Source of the DNA: Rhodobacterales bacterium HKCCE4037
Lineage (GTDB): Bacteria; Pseudomonadota; Alphaproteobacteria; Rhodobacterales; Rhodobacteraceae
Length of the DNA stretch: 64,000 nt
NCBI GenBank assembly: GCA_015689645.1
Contig: WVSM01000010.1
Span: 41,964 to 105,963, forward strand
Direction of reading: 5' to 3'
Part shown: piece by piece, positions 45,843-54,822 of the stretch
Numbering within the stretch: position 1 is the first letter of the stretch
Layout of the letters: every line of letters begins with the position of its first letter
The notes under the pieces: generated by a model
Database searches by the model: none
Seen by the model: the letters and a program-made list of their open reading frames with translations, nothing else
What the model was told of the DNA's origin: nothing
Made by a program: the position numbers and the translations under genes

Positions 45843-46478
45843 TCAGTCGGCGAAGTTGCGGGAAGCTTTCAGCTGATCCCAGGCCCAGACGACCTCCTGC
45901 AGGCGGTCCTCGTCGGAGCGGTCGCCGCCGTTCATGTCGGGGTGCAGCACCTTGATGAGGGCCTTGTAGGCCTTGCGGATCTCGACCTTGGTGGCGTTGT
46001 CGTTGACCTCGAGGATCTCGACGGCGCGGCGTTCGGTGGGCGGCAGGCGGCGGCCCTTGGTGCCGCCGTTCGCGCGGCCCGGATTCTGCGTCGCGTTCTG
46101 CCCGAGCACCTGGTGCGGATCCTCGATCCCAAGGCGCGCCCAGGCGCGTTCCTCGGCCGATTGCTTGAACGGCTTCGTGGGCCGGTCCCAGACGCGGTCG
46201 CGGTCCATCTGGGCGTTCATCTCGGCCTCGGTCGTGCCTTCGAAGAAGTTCCATTTGAGGTTGTATTCCCGCACGTGTTCACGGCAGAACCAACGAAATT
46301 CCTCAAGGTTGTCAGGACCTTTGGGGGCCCGATACTGACCCTGCTCCTCGCAGCCGGGATGTTCGCACACCCGCTGCGAGGTCTCGAATGCGCCGGACAT
46401 GCCGCGCCGACCGGTGCGACGCTTCTTCTTGTCGGTGGAGACGCGAAGATCGAAATTGAACGGGTCTTTGTCGGTCAT
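45843..46478 (-). CDS. J-domain protein (DnaJ family)
   Basis: 211 residues. C-terminal J domain at about 148-205 (RAVEILEVNDNATKVEIRKAYKALIKVLHPDMNGGDR) with the HPD tripeptide that stimulates Hsp70 ATPase. The N-terminal half has a CxxxxC-type pattern (VCEHPGCEEQGQYRAP, FRWFCREHVREYN) that could bind zinc. No Gly/Phe or DnaJ zinc centre. Divergent from bolA, a neighbour pair common in Rhodobacteraceae. AGAAGGG before ATG 46478. Confidence 0.9.
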   Translation of the reverse strand: MTDKDPFNFDLRVSTDKKKRRTGRRGMSGAFETSQRVCEHPGCEEQGQYRAPKGPDNLEEFRWFCREHVREYNLKWNFFEGTTEAEMNAQMDRDRVWDRPTKPFKQSAEERAWARLGIEDPHQVLGQNATQNPGRANGGTKGRRLPPTERRAVEILEVNDNATKVEIRKAYKALIKVLHPDMNGGDRSDEDRLQEVVWAWDQLKASRNFAD

Positions 46479-46552
46479 GTGCAGCCCTTCTCGACTCAGG
46501 GATGGGCAGTTTAGAGTTTTGGTGGGCGAGCGAAAGGTGCGAGGTGCAAAAA

Positions 46553-46813
46553 ATGGCCGGACGGGCGGAGAAAATCGAAGCGAAACTGAAAGGCGCGTTT
46601 GCGCCGCGGGTTCTGGAGGTCGTGGACGAAAGCGAGGCGCATCGCGGCCATGCGGGGTTCCAGGAAGGCGGCGAGAGCCATTTCCGCGTGACCGTGGAAA
46701 GCGAGGCGTTTCAGGGGCTTAGCCGGATCGCGAAGCACCGGGCGGTGCATGAGGCGCTGGGGAAAGAGCTGATGGGCGAGATCCACGCCCTAGCGCTTAC
46801 GGTTCGGGAATAG
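46553..46813 (+). CDS. bolA: BolA-family protein
   Basis: 86 residues. BolA fold: ESEAHRGHAGFQEGGESHFRVTVESEAFQGLSRIAKHRAVHEAL, with the invariant His region in RVTVESE…LSRIAKHR. BolA proteins pair with monothiol glutaredoxin GrxD in Fe-S trafficking or act as regulators. GAGGTG precedes ATG 46553; upstream codons of the same frame are unlikely. Its end overlaps the convergent DUF4177 gene by 24 bp. Confidence 0.93.
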   Translation: MAGRAEKIEAKLKGAFAPRVLEVVDESEAHRGHAGFQEGGESHFRVTVESEAFQGLSRIAKHRAVHEALGKELMGEIHALALTVRE

Positions 46814-47182
46814 CGCGGGTTCGTCGCCGGTTTTCCCTGTCTTTTCAGGATCTTGCCAGAGGTTGGTGATGTCTTCGTCGTCGTCCTCGTCGTCCGCTTC
46901 CTCCGGCGCCGGCTCGGGAGCGGAAACCGGCTGGTCCTCGATCTCGTCGTCGGCGATTTCCCGCTGGAAAACCAAGAGGTTACGGTAGGTCGTGGTCTTG
47001 GAAGTGAGGCCCGACCGCTCCTCCTGTGGCAGCACGTCAGCGCGGACGTATTGCCAGCCGTCGGCCCCAAGCTCGTTCATCACCTCTTCCAGCGCGTAAG
47101 CGAATAGGCTCGCGCCCTTCAAGCCTTTGACCTTGCGGGCTTTTTCCGGGGCGGGGATGACTTTGTACTCGTAGGCGGGCAT
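46790..47182 (-). CDS. DUF4177 domain protein
   Basis: 130 residues. N-terminal DUF4177 (YEYKVIPAPEKARKVKGLKG … ALEEVMNELGADGWQYVRADVLP), of unknown function; the C-terminal 45 residues are very acidic (DDEDDDEDITNLW). Cytosolic. ATG 47182. 3' end overlaps bolA on the opposite strand; antisense interaction is possible but not shown. Confidence 0.82.
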   Translation of the reverse strand: MPAYEYKVIPAPEKARKVKGLKGASLFAYALEEVMNELGADGWQYVRADVLPQEERSGLTSKTTTYRNLLVFQREIADDEIEDQPVSAPEPAPEEADDEDDDEDITNLWQDPEKTGKTGDEPALFPNRKR

Positions 47183-47365
47183 GGGCGGGTCCGTGCTGTT
47201 TCGCCGGTGGTTATGGCGAGACGGACGGCGGGCGGCAAGGGGGCTTTGGACGGCGCTGAGCAGGTGTAGTGAACCTGTAGTGATCCTGTAGTTATTCCGT
47301 AGTTACAAATTTGCGCACGGAAACGGGCGGGGTGTGTGGGTTTGGTGCGGTGGGGTGCACGCATG
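47183..47365. other. Intergenic region
   Basis: Holds a repeated phrase TGTAGT…CTGTAGT…CGTAGTTAC (47268-47305) before the HTH-TPR gene's 3' end. No gene or clear hairpin recognised. Confidence 0.35.
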
Positions 47366-49132
47366 CTATGAGGGCCGGGCATCGAGCGCGTCGCGGGTTG
47401 CGTCGCGGATGTGGATGGCTTGATCGTGGTATGCGGCTGCGGTGTCGGGGGTGTAGATTTCGAGGGCGTTTTCGATGGAGGTGAGGGCCTCGGTGAGAGT
47501 GGTTTTGGCGTCGAGGTCCGGCAGGTGTTCGGCGAGACCCAGTGACGTAATTGCGAAGTTCATGTGGGTCATGGCCCATTGCATCTCGCTGGCCTCTCGC
47601 GTGCGGACCTCGAGCGCGGCGCGGTAGGCGGCGATGGCCTGTCGCAGGGTGTCGCGGTCGCCGGTGAGGGTGCCGAGGTCGCCGAGGGCGTTGCCGAGGT
47701 TGTTCTGGGTGCAGGCCCAGTCCATCTCGCTGGCCTCTCGCGTGTGGACCTCCAGTGCGGCGCGGAAGGCGGTGATGGCCTCCCGGAGGGTGACGGGGTT
47801 GCCAGTGCGATCGCCGAGGGTCTGGAGGGCGGCGCCGAGGTTGTTCTGGGTCGTGGCCCATTGCATCTCGCTGGCCTCTCGCGTGTGGACCTCCAGCGCG
47901 GCGCGGTAGGCGGTGATGGCGTCTTGCAGGGTGTCGGGGTTGCCAGTGCGGGTGCCGAGCTCGGTGAGGGCGGCGCCGAGGTTGTTTTGGGTCATGGCCC
48001 ATTGCATCTCGCTGGCCTCTCGCGTGCGGACCTCCAGCGCGGCGCGGTAGGCTTCGATGGCCTCGCGCAGTGTCTCAGGGTCGCCGGTGCGGGTGCCGAG
48101 GTTGCGGAGGGCGATGCCGAGATTGTTCTGGGTCATGGCCCAGTCCAACTCGCTGGCCTCCCGCGTCCTGACCTCCAGCGCGGCGCGGTAGGCGTCGATG
48201 GCCTGGCGCAGGGTGTCGGGATCGCCGGTGCGGGTGCCTAGATTGCGGAGGACATTGCCCCGTGAATTGTCGGCCCAGCCTTGAAGTTCACGTGTTGGTG
48301 CAATCTCACGGCATTTCACGAAAGCAGCCAAGGCAGCCCGCAACGGAAATTGCGATGCTGTGCGCTCGCCCTTTTGCGCGAGTTCAACCGCTCTGGAGTG
48401 CAGGCCATGAAATTGATCTTCGGTCGAGGGCGCGTCGAGCCGGATCAGTTGGAGTTGGCGCGCGGCAAAGGCGTCGGCGTTTCCGCTCAACACGGACTGC
48501 GCGATGGCCGTATCCAGCAAGCGATGATCCTCGGCCAGTTGGCGTTCGCGTTCTTCCATGCGGCGGTCCAGTTCGGCTTGGATGGCGGCGTCGGCAGCGT
48601 CGATGTCGCCGGCGTCGTTCAGGGCGTTCACCTCGGCGATGATGCGGTCGACGGCTTCGCCGAGGTTGGACGGTAGCGCGCCGCGGTCGCGTTCGCGGGC
48701 GGCCGTGTCGAAGGCGGCTTCGAGACCGGCGAGTGCGCCCTTGAGGTCGGTCGGGTTGCCTTCGGCGTATTTGTAGGCGAGCGCGACGGCGAGGGCTTCG
48801 GAGAGTTTCAGTTCGGTGCGCAGGGTTTCGAGTTCCGAGAGGAGCGCGGGGACGGCGATGTCTTCGGCCTCGGTCTCGTCGGACTGGGGTAGGGTGCGGC
48901 CCAGAAGCGGATCGGTGACGTTGGCGGGCAGGTCGAGAGCGCGGGCGAAATTGCGGATCGTGCCTTCGGAGAGTTTGCGGGAGCCGCGTTCAACTTGGGA
49001 CACGTAGCCTTTGCGGTCGGGGTTGCCGAGGGCGTCGAGCGCTAGGGCCGACAGGGACCAACCACGCGTCGTGCGGGCGTCCTTGATGGCTTTGCCGAAG
49101 GCCGCGAGGGCCGGGGAGATGGGGTCATGCAT
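47366..49132 (-). CDS. HTH (XRE) protein with five 47-residue TPR repeats
   Basis: 588 residues. N-terminal Cro/C1-type helix-turn-helix at about 8-72 (FGKAIKDARTTRGWSLSALA, KGYVSQVERGSRKLSEGTI). A helical middle section (LLSELETLRTELKLSEALA) follows, then five tandem 47-residue repeats from about 293 to 527, consensus L-x-x-LG-T-TG-P-TL-AI-AYRAALEV-TREASE-W-TQNNLG, i.e. tetratricopeptide-like units. The DNA repeats are 141 bp and very alike, so they probably expanded recently and may vary in number. I choose ATG 49132 (AGAAGG at 7 nt); ATG 49138 is in frame. Ligand-controlled regulator is a reasonable guess; function unknown. Confidence 0.82.
   Translation of the reverse strand: MHDPISPALAAFGKAIKDARTTRGWSLSALALDALGNPDRKGYVSQVERGSRKLSEGTIRNFARALDLPANVTDPLLGRTLPQSDETEAEDIAVPALLSELETLRTELKLSEALAVALAYKYAEGNPTDLKGALAGLEAAFDTAARERDRGALPSNLGEAVDRIIAEVNALNDAGDIDAADAAIQAELDRRMEERERQLAEDHRLLDTAIAQSVLSGNADAFAARQLQLIRLDAPSTEDQFHGLHSRAVELAQKGERTASQFPLRAALAAFVKCREIAPTRELQGWADNSRGNVLRNLGTRTGDPDTLRQAIDAYRAALEVRTREASELDWAMTQNNLGIALRNLGTRTGDPETLREAIEAYRAALEVRTREASEMQWAMTQNNLGAALTELGTRTGNPDTLQDAITAYRAALEVHTREASEMQWATTQNNLGAALQTLGDRTGNPVTLREAITAFRAALEVHTREASEMDWACTQNNLGNALGDLGTLTGDRDTLRQAIAAYRAALEVRTREASEMQWAMTHMNFAITSLGLAEHLPDLDAKTTLTEALTSIENALEIYTPDTAAAYHDQAIHIRDATRDALDARPS
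47577..48260 (-). repeat. Tandem 141-bp coding repeats
   Basis: About five copies of the 141-bp TPR unit, within the HTH-TPR gene. Neighbouring copies differ at few positions; the core TGGACC…GGTAGGCG is nearly invariant. Prone to copy-number change. Confidence 0.8.
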
Positions 49133-49341
49133 CGTCATGCCTTCTGTCTAGCCGCCGGGGCGCGCGCGAGGGGTTACATCGGCGTTACACCTTTCGGGGT
49201 ATGCGTGGTGCCCCGTTACATGGGCCGGATGTAGCCGGTGGATTGGCGCGATCATGCGATCAGGGTCCGGCGCAATCAATCGGTTGCGTGAATGAAACCC
49301 TCGGGACTGGCCAGCTCTCGAACATCAACGAGGACGTTGAG

Positions 49342-49509
49342 ATGTTTGAGTTTGTTTCGAAGATGATCCGTGCCCTCTGGAGCCACCGGGCCGTTTTTGT
49401 CGGCCTTGCCTGCGCCTATGGGGCGCTGTGCCTTGGGGCGGACAAGGACGTGGTGAACCAGTGTGTGACGGCGTTCTACGCGGCGCTGGCAATGCAGAAA
49501 GGCCATTGA
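49342..49509 (+). CDS. Small hypothetical protein (55 aa)
   Basis: 55 residues: amphipathic start (FEFVSKMIRALWSHRA), hydrophobic VFVGLACAYGALCLG, then GADKDVVNQCVTAFYAALAMQK. Not recognised. GAGG lies about 9 nt before the ATG. The 209-bp upstream gap to the HTH-TPR gene holds their shared promoter region. Confidence 0.45.
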   Translation: MFEFVSKMIRALWSHRAVFVGLACAYGALCLGADKDVVNQCVTAFYAALAMQKGH

Positions 49510-49600
49510 GCGAAGGGCAGTCCCCGGCCGCGGGTGGGGGTGAAGCCCCCGCCGTTTTGCCAACGGCAAACTTTTCAGTTTGACGGGGCGGTCGGGGGCT

Positions 49601-49737
49601 GCCCGGCGTGCCGCCGGGCGAGCCTGTCCGGTGGGGCGGGGTGCGTGGTGGGCGGGTCCCGGGCCGAGGCCCGGTCTACGGGGCGCGGTGCACAATGAAT
49701 GTGCACCCTACGGGGCGGGACAAGTCCCGCCCTACGG
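49601..49737. repeat. Train of GC-rich hairpins with CTACGG spacers
   Basis: At least three stem-loops in 140 bp: GCCCGGC/GCCGGGC (49601-49619), GGTGCAC/GTGCACC (49687-49707) and GGGCGGGAC/GTCCCGCCC (49713-49732), separated by repeated CTACGGG (near 49676, 49709, 49733). It resembles mosaic extragenic palindromes. It sits after gatB (minus strand) and may end that transcript. Confidence 0.6.
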
Positions 49738-49750
49738 GTCGCGCGGAGCG

Positions 49751-51265
49751 TTATGAATTCGCCAGCTTCTGCGCCACCAGCTCGTTCACGGCCTTTGGGT
49801 TGGCCTTGCCGCCCGTGGCTTTCATCACCTGGCCGACGAACCAGCCGGCGAGCTTGGGGTTCTGCTTGGCCTTTTCGACCTGCTCGGGGTTGGCGGCGAT
49901 GATCTCGTCGACGGCGGCTTCGATTTCGCCGGTGTCGGTGACCTGTTTCAGGCCCTCGGTTTCGACGATCTCCTCGGGCGAGCGGCCCGTGGTGTAGCTG
50001 ATCTCGAACACGTCCTTGGCGATCTTGCCGGAGATGGTGTCGGCTTCGATCAGCGCGATGAGCGAGGCAAGCTGGTCGGGGCTGACGGGGCTGTCGGCGA
50101 TGCTGCGCTCGTCCTTTTTCAGGCGGCCGAAGAGTTCGTTGATGACCCAGTTGGCGGCCAGCTTGCCATTTGTCTTGGCGGCCACGGCCTCGAAATAGGC
50201 GGCGGCGGCGAGGTCGGCGGTCAGCACGCTCGCGTCGTAATCGGCCAGGCCGAAGTCACCCATGAAGCGGGCCTTCTTGGCGTCGGGGAGTTCCGGCAGG
50301 TTGGCGGCGATGTGGTCGACCCAGGCCTGTTCGATCTCGAGCGGCAGGAGGTCGGGGTCGGGGAAATAGCGGTAATCATGCGCCTCTTCCTTGGAGCGCA
50401 TGGAGCGGGTTTCGCCCTTTTCGACGTCGTAGAGGCGGGTTTCCTGCACGATCTCGCCACCGGCTTCGAGAATGGCGATCTGGCGGCGGGCTTCCACTTC
50501 GATGGCCTGCTGGATGAAGCGGGTCGAGTTCATGTTCTTGATCTCGCAGCGGGTGCCGAGATGGGAGAAATCCTGTGTCTCCTGGTAGCGTTCGTAGGCG
50601 CCGGGCAGGCAGACGGAGACGTTCACGTCGGCGCGCAGGTTGCCGTTCTGCATGTTGCCGTCGCAGGTGCCGAGGTAGAGCATGATCTGGCGGAGTTTCA
50701 GCAGGTAGGCGGCGGCCTCTTCCGGGCCACGGATGTCGGGGCGGGAGACGATCTCCATCAGGGCGACGCCGGTGCGGTTGAGGTCCACGAAGGAGAGCGC
50801 CGGGTCCATGTCGTGGATGGATTTGCCGGCATCCTGTTCGAGGTGGATGCGTTCGATGCGGACCGTGCGGGCCGTGCCGTCGCCCATTTCGACCAGCACT
50901 TCGCCTTCGCCCACGATGGGGTGGTAGAGCTGGGAAATCTGGTAGCCCTGCGGCAGGTCGGGGTAGAAGTAGTTCTTGCGGTCGAAGGCGGAGGTCAGGT
51001 GGATCTGCGCCTTGAGGCCGAGGCCGGTGCGCACGGCCTGCGCGACGCAGGCCTCGTTGATGACCGGAAGCATGCCGGGCATGCCCGCGTCCACGAAGGC
51101 GACGTTGGAATTCGGCTCGGCCCCGAACTGGGTGGAGGCGCCGGAGAACAGCTTGGCGCGGGTGGCGACCTGGGCGTGGACCTCCATCCCGATCACAAGC
51201 TCCCAATCGTGCTTGGCGCCGGCGATGGTCTTGGCTTTCGGGGTCTCGTAGGTCAGGTCGAGCAT
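49751..51265 (-). CDS. gatB: Asp-tRNA(Asn)/Glu-tRNA(Gln) amidotransferase subunit B
   Basis: 504 residues. GatB converts Glu-tRNA(Gln) and/or Asp-tRNA(Asn) with GatA and GatC. Visible: [78 protein letters not shown] and [16 protein letters not shown]; the C-terminal YqeY-like tail ends [22 protein letters not shown] precedes ATG 51265. gatA and gatC are not in this window. Confidence 0.97.
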   Translation of the reverse strand: MLDLTYETPKAKTIAGAKHDWELVIGMEVHAQVATRAKLFSGASTQFGAEPNSNVAFVDAGMPGMLPVINEACVAQAVRTGLGLKAQIHLTSAFDRKNYFYPDLPQGYQISQLYHPIVGEGEVLVEMGDGTARTVRIERIHLEQDAGKSIHDMDPALSFVDLNRTGVALMEIVSRPDIRGPEEAAAYLLKLRQIMLYLGTCDGNMQNGNLRADVNVSVCLPGAYERYQETQDFSHLGTRCEIKNMNSTRFIQQAIEVEARRQIAILEAGGEIVQETRLYDVEKGETRSMRSKEEAHDYRYFPDPDLLPLEIEQAWVDHIAANLPELPDAKKARFMGDFGLADYDASVLTADLAAAAYFEAVAAKTNGKLAANWVINELFGRLKKDERSIADSPVSPDQLASLIALIEADTISGKIAKDVFEISYTTGRSPEEIVETEGLKQVTDTGEIEAAVDEIIAANPEQVEKAKQNPKLAGWFVGQVMKATGGKANPKAVNELVAQKLANS

Positions 51266-51518
51266 GTTGGCCTCCGTTGCAACGGCCCGGGTTTAGGGCA
51301 GGGGGCGAAGGCGGGCAAGAGGGCGCGCCTCTTGAACGCCTCCACGGTATCACGGCACCGTGATCGGCCGGATGGAGGAAACCCGCATGCGCGGGGTTCT
51401 GCCGATGGTGCGGCGTGATGGTCGGCGCGCGCGGGGAACTTGGAACGAATGGGCGGGACGTGCGTTCTGTGAGTGAAGGTCGGATCGCCGACCGCAAACA
51501 CACCTGAGGAGAGCTGAA

Positions 51519-52079
51519 ATGCCCAATATCGACTCTGCAAAGATCCTGATCATCTCGACCAACGGGTTCGAGCAGTCCGAGCTGGAATTTCCCCGTGACC
51601 AATTGCGTGCCAAGGGGGCGACCGTGCATGTCGCCACGCCCGACGGCAATGCGATCAAGGGTTGGGAAGGCAGCGACTGGGGCCGCGAGGCCGAGGCGGA
51701 CCTGAGCTTCGACGAGGTGAAGACCGCCGATTACGACGCGCTGGTGCTGCCCGGTGGTCAGATCAACCCCGACCTGCTGCGCGTGGACGAGCGCGCCATC
51801 GAGATCATCCAGACCTTCGCCGAGGACGGCAAGGTCGTGGCCGCGATCTGCCACGCGCCATGGCTGCTGGTGGAAGCCGGCATCGTCTCGGGCCGCGAGA
51901 TGACCTCGTATCACTCGATCAAGACCGACGTGATGAATGCGGGTGCGAACTGGGTGGACCAGTCGGTTGCCGTTTCGAACGGCATCGTGACAAGCCGCAA
52001 CCCCGATGATTTGAAGGACTTCGTCTCGAAGATCGTCGAGGAGATCGAGGAAGGCCGCCACGAACGCCGCGCGGCGTGA
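51519..52079 (+). CDS. PfpI/DJ-1-family type 1 glutamine amidotransferase-like protein
   Basis: 186 residues. DJ-1/PfpI fold with elbow Cys in VVAAICHAPWLLVEAG (near 111), KGWEGSDWGREAEADLSFDEV, and YDALVLPGGQINPDLLR. Members include deglycases (YhbO) and intracellular proteases. GAGGAGAGC precedes ATG 51519. It lies alone between gatB and pepN, ending at a strong terminator. Confidence 0.93.
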   Translation: MPNIDSAKILIISTNGFEQSELEFPRDQLRAKGATVHVATPDGNAIKGWEGSDWGREAEADLSFDEVKTADYDALVLPGGQINPDLLRVDERAIEIIQTFAEDGKVVAAICHAPWLLVEAGIVSGREMTSYHSIKTDVMNAGANWVDQSVAVSNGIVTSRNPDDLKDFVSKIVEEIEEGRHERRAA

Positions 52080-52104
52080 CCCGGCGTTGACGGACCGAAT
52101 TCGG

Positions 52105-52129
52105 AAAGGGGGGCTTCGGCCCCCTTTTT
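52105..52129 (+). terminator. Strong terminator after the PfpI gene
   Basis: Stem AAAGGGGGGC (52105-52114) with GCCCCCTTT (52119-52128), UUCG loop, five T at the 3' side. Confidence 0.85.
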
Positions 52130-52218
52130 CTTGCCCGGATGCGGGCGTTCGGCGCCGGTTGCTTGCACCCTGTCTGGGCGCACTCTAGCTATGGCGCACA
52201 CCCAAGGAGCAGAATGAC

Positions 52219-54777
52219 ATGAAAGATGCAGCCCCCGTCGCACCGGCCCCGATCCGGTTGGAGGATTACCAGCCGTTCGGCTACGAGATCGACAGCGTCG
52301 CCCTGCATTTCACCCTGCACCCGACGGCCACGCGGGTCCGCGCAAAGATCGCCTTCCGCCCCAATCCCGAGACGGAGGACCGGACGTTCTTCCTGCATGG
52401 CGAAGGGCTGCGGCTGATCGGGGCCAAGGTGGACAATGTGGAGGTTCAGCCGATCGTGAGCGAGACCGGGCTGACCTGCTCCGTGCCCGATGCGCCGTTC
52501 CTCTGGGAGGCGGAGGTCGAGATCGACCCGCAGGCCAACACGGCGCTGGAGGGGCTTTACATGTCGAACGGCATGTATTGCACCCAGTGCGAGGCCGAGG
52601 GGTTCCGCAAGATCACCTTTTACCCGGACCGCCCCGACGTGATGGCGCCTTTCGAGGTGACGATAGACAGTGACCTGCCGGTGCTCCTGTCGAACGGTAA
52701 TCCGGTGGGTCACGGAAAGTGGCAGGACCCGCACCGCAAGCCCGCCTACCTGTTCGCGCTGGTCGCGGGCGACCTGGTGGCACATTCCGACAGCTTCACC
52801 ACGGCCAGTGGCGCGGAGGTCGATCTGAACATCTGGGTGCGGCCCGGCGACGAGGACAAATGCGCCTACGCGATGGATGCGCTGAAACGCTCCATGCGCT
52901 GGGACGAGGAGGTCTACGGGCGCGAATACGACCTGGAGGTGTTCAACATCGTGGCCGTGGACGATTTCAACATGGGCGCGATGGAGAACAAGGGGCTGAA
53001 CATCTTCAACTCCAAATACGTGCTGGCCTCCCCGGAAACCGCGACCGACCGCGATTACGACCTGATCGAGGGGATCATCGCGCATGAGTATTTCCACAAC
53101 TGGACCGGCAACCGGATCACCTGCCGCGACTGGTTCCAGCTGTGCCTGAAGGAGGGGCTGACCGTCTTCCGCGATCAGCAGTTCAGCGCCGACATGCGCT
53201 CGGCCCCCGTCAAGCGGATCGAGGACGTGCTGCAATTGCGCGCGCGGCAGTTCCGCGAGGATGCGGGGCCGCTGGCCCATAACGTGCGGCCCGACAGTTA
53301 TATCGAGATCAACAATTTCTACACCGCCACGGTCTACGAGAAGGGGGCGGAGGTGATCCGCATGCTGCGCATCCTTCTGGGGCCGGCGCTCTACGAGGCG
53401 GGCTGCACGCTCTACTTCGACCGCCATGACGGGCAGGCCTGCACGATCGAGGATTGGCTGTCCTGTTTCGAGGAGGTGGCCGTTGCCGATTTGAGCCAGT
53501 TCAAGCGCTGGTACACGCAGGCGGGCACGCCGAAGGTGACCGCGCGCTGGGGCGTGGAGGGGGAGGATTTCGTGCTCGACCTCAGCCAGGAGGTGCCGCT
53601 GACGCCGGGCCAGCCCCTGAAGGAGCCTGCGGTGATCCCGGTGGTTCTGGCGCTTTATCGCGATGGCGAGGAAGTGCTGCCGGAGACGCTGAGCGTGCTG
53701 GACGGGCCGTCGATGCGCCTGTCCTGGCCCTTGGCGGAGCTGGGTGGCGAGGGCGAGATCGTGCCGTCGTTGCTGCGCGGGTTCTCGGCCCCCGTCATTC
53801 TCGACGCACCGATGGGTGTCGATGACCGGCTGACGCTGATGCGCGTCGACAGCGACCCGTTCAACCGCTGGGAAGCGGGGCGCAGCGCGTTGCGCGACGA
53901 GTTGCTGGAGATGATCAAGGGGCAGGAGGCCGTGACGCCCGCGCTGCTGGAAGCGATGGAGGCGGTGCTGCGGGACGAGAGCGTCGATCCGGCCTTCCGC
54001 GCGCTGATGTTCGCGCTGCCGTCCGAGGATGACCTCGCGCAGGCCTGCGTGTCCGCGAACCTCGTGCCCGACCCGACACTCATCTTCGAAAAGCGCAAGG
54101 AGATGCAGCGCCAGATCGCGCAAGCGATGGCGGCGGAATTCGAGCGGCAATACGCGGAGAACACGCCCGAGGGCGCGTACAGCCCCGATGCGGAACAGGC
54201 GGCGCAACGCGCGCTGCGCAACACCTGCCTTGCCTACCTGACGCGGGTGGAGGGCCCGGCGCGCGCGCAGGCGCAATACGATGCGGCCACCAACATGACC
54301 GACCAGATGGCGGCGCTGACCTGTCTGCTGGAAGCGGGCGAGACCGGGGCCGCCGAGGCCTTCGAGGCGCAGTGGAGCGGCGACCGGCTGGTCATGGACA
54401 AGTGGTTCATGGTGCAGGTGGCCCATGCCGCGCCGGCCGAGGCTGTGAACGTCGCCGAGTGGCTGGCGCTGCATCCGCTGTTCGACTGGAAGAACCCCAA
54501 CCGCTTCCGTTCGCTCGTCGCGGGGCTCACGGCGGGCAACCCGGCGGGGTTTCACGATCCCAGCGGGGCGGGCTACCGGTTCCTTGCCGATTGGCTCCTG
54601 AAGCTCGACGGGCTGAACCCGCAGACCGCGGCGCGGATGTCGACGGCCTTCGAGACCTGGGCGCGCTACGACGCGGACCGCCAGGCGCTGATCCAGGAAG
54701 AGCTTGCGCGGATCGCAGATACGCCGTGGCTGAGCCGGGATCTTGGCGAGATGGTCGCGCGGATGCGCGCGGATTGA
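52219..54777 (+). CDS. pepN: Aminopeptidase N
   Basis: M1-family zinc aminopeptidase, 852 residues, close to E. coli PepN. Exopeptidase motif FNMGAMENKGLNIFN near 258, zinc site HEYFHNWTGNRI near 290 with the third ligand Glu in LKEGLTVFRDQQFS, and catalytic Tyr in NFYTATVYEKGAEVIRML. N-terminal beta domain has EGLYMSNGMYCTQCEAEGFRKI. AAGGAGC precedes ATG by a few bases. Cytosolic. Ends just before a palindrome shared with the convergent DUF1624 gene. Confidence 0.97.
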   Translation: MKDAAPVAPAPIRLEDYQPFGYEIDSVALHFTLHPTATRVRAKIAFRPNPETEDRTFFLHGEGLRLIGAKVDNVEVQPIVSETGLTCSVPDAPFLWEAEVEIDPQANTALEGLYMSNGMYCTQCEAEGFRKITFYPDRPDVMAPFEVTIDSDLPVLLSNGNPVGHGKWQDPHRKPAYLFALVAGDLVAHSDSFTTASGAEVDLNIWVRPGDEDKCAYAMDALKRSMRWDEEVYGREYDLEVFNIVAVDDFNMGAMENKGLNIFNSKYVLASPETATDRDYDLIEGIIAHEYFHNWTGNRITCRDWFQLCLKEGLTVFRDQQFSADMRSAPVKRIEDVLQLRARQFREDAGPLAHNVRPDSYIEINNFYTATVYEKGAEVIRMLRILLGPALYEAGCTLYFDRHDGQACTIEDWLSCFEEVAVADLSQFKRWYTQAGTPKVTARWGVEGEDFVLDLSQEVPLTPGQPLKEPAVIPVVLALYRDGEEVLPETLSVLDGPSMRLSWPLAELGGEGEIVPSLLRGFSAPVILDAPMGVDDRLTLMRVDSDPFNRWEAGRSALRDELLEMIKGQEAVTPALLEAMEAVLRDESVDPAFRALMFALPSEDDLAQACVSANLVPDPTLIFEKRKEMQRQIAQAMAAEFERQYAENTPEGAYSPDAEQAAQRALRNTCLAYLTRVEGPARAQAQYDAATNMTDQMAALTCLLEAGETGAAEAFEAQWSGDRLVMDKWFMVQVAHAAPAEAVNVAEWLALHPLFDWKNPNRFRSLVAGLTAGNPAGFHDPSGAGYRFLADWLLKLDGLNPQTAARMSTAFETWARYDADRQALIQEELARIADTPWLSRDLGEMVARMRAD

Positions 54778-54780
54778 ACG

Positions 54781-54820
54781 GGCGCGGATGCAAATATTCG
54801 TACGAATATTTGCAGGCGCC
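54781..54820. repeat. 40-bp inverted repeat with a perfect 26-bp AT-rich core
   Basis: Core 54789-54814 begins TGCAAATATTCGT and reads the same on the other strand. It is flanked by GGCGC (54781-54785) and GCGCC (54816-54820). It fills the gap between convergent stops (54777 and 54823). Could be a terminator, a cruciform or a protein-binding site; no T run follows. Confidence 0.75.
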
Positions 54821-54822
54821 GC

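Noticed and set aside
47577..48260. Regular 141-bp repeats, at first glance array-like
   Set aside because: They encode TPR units in one frame and lack the short repeat/unique spacer pattern of CRISPR.
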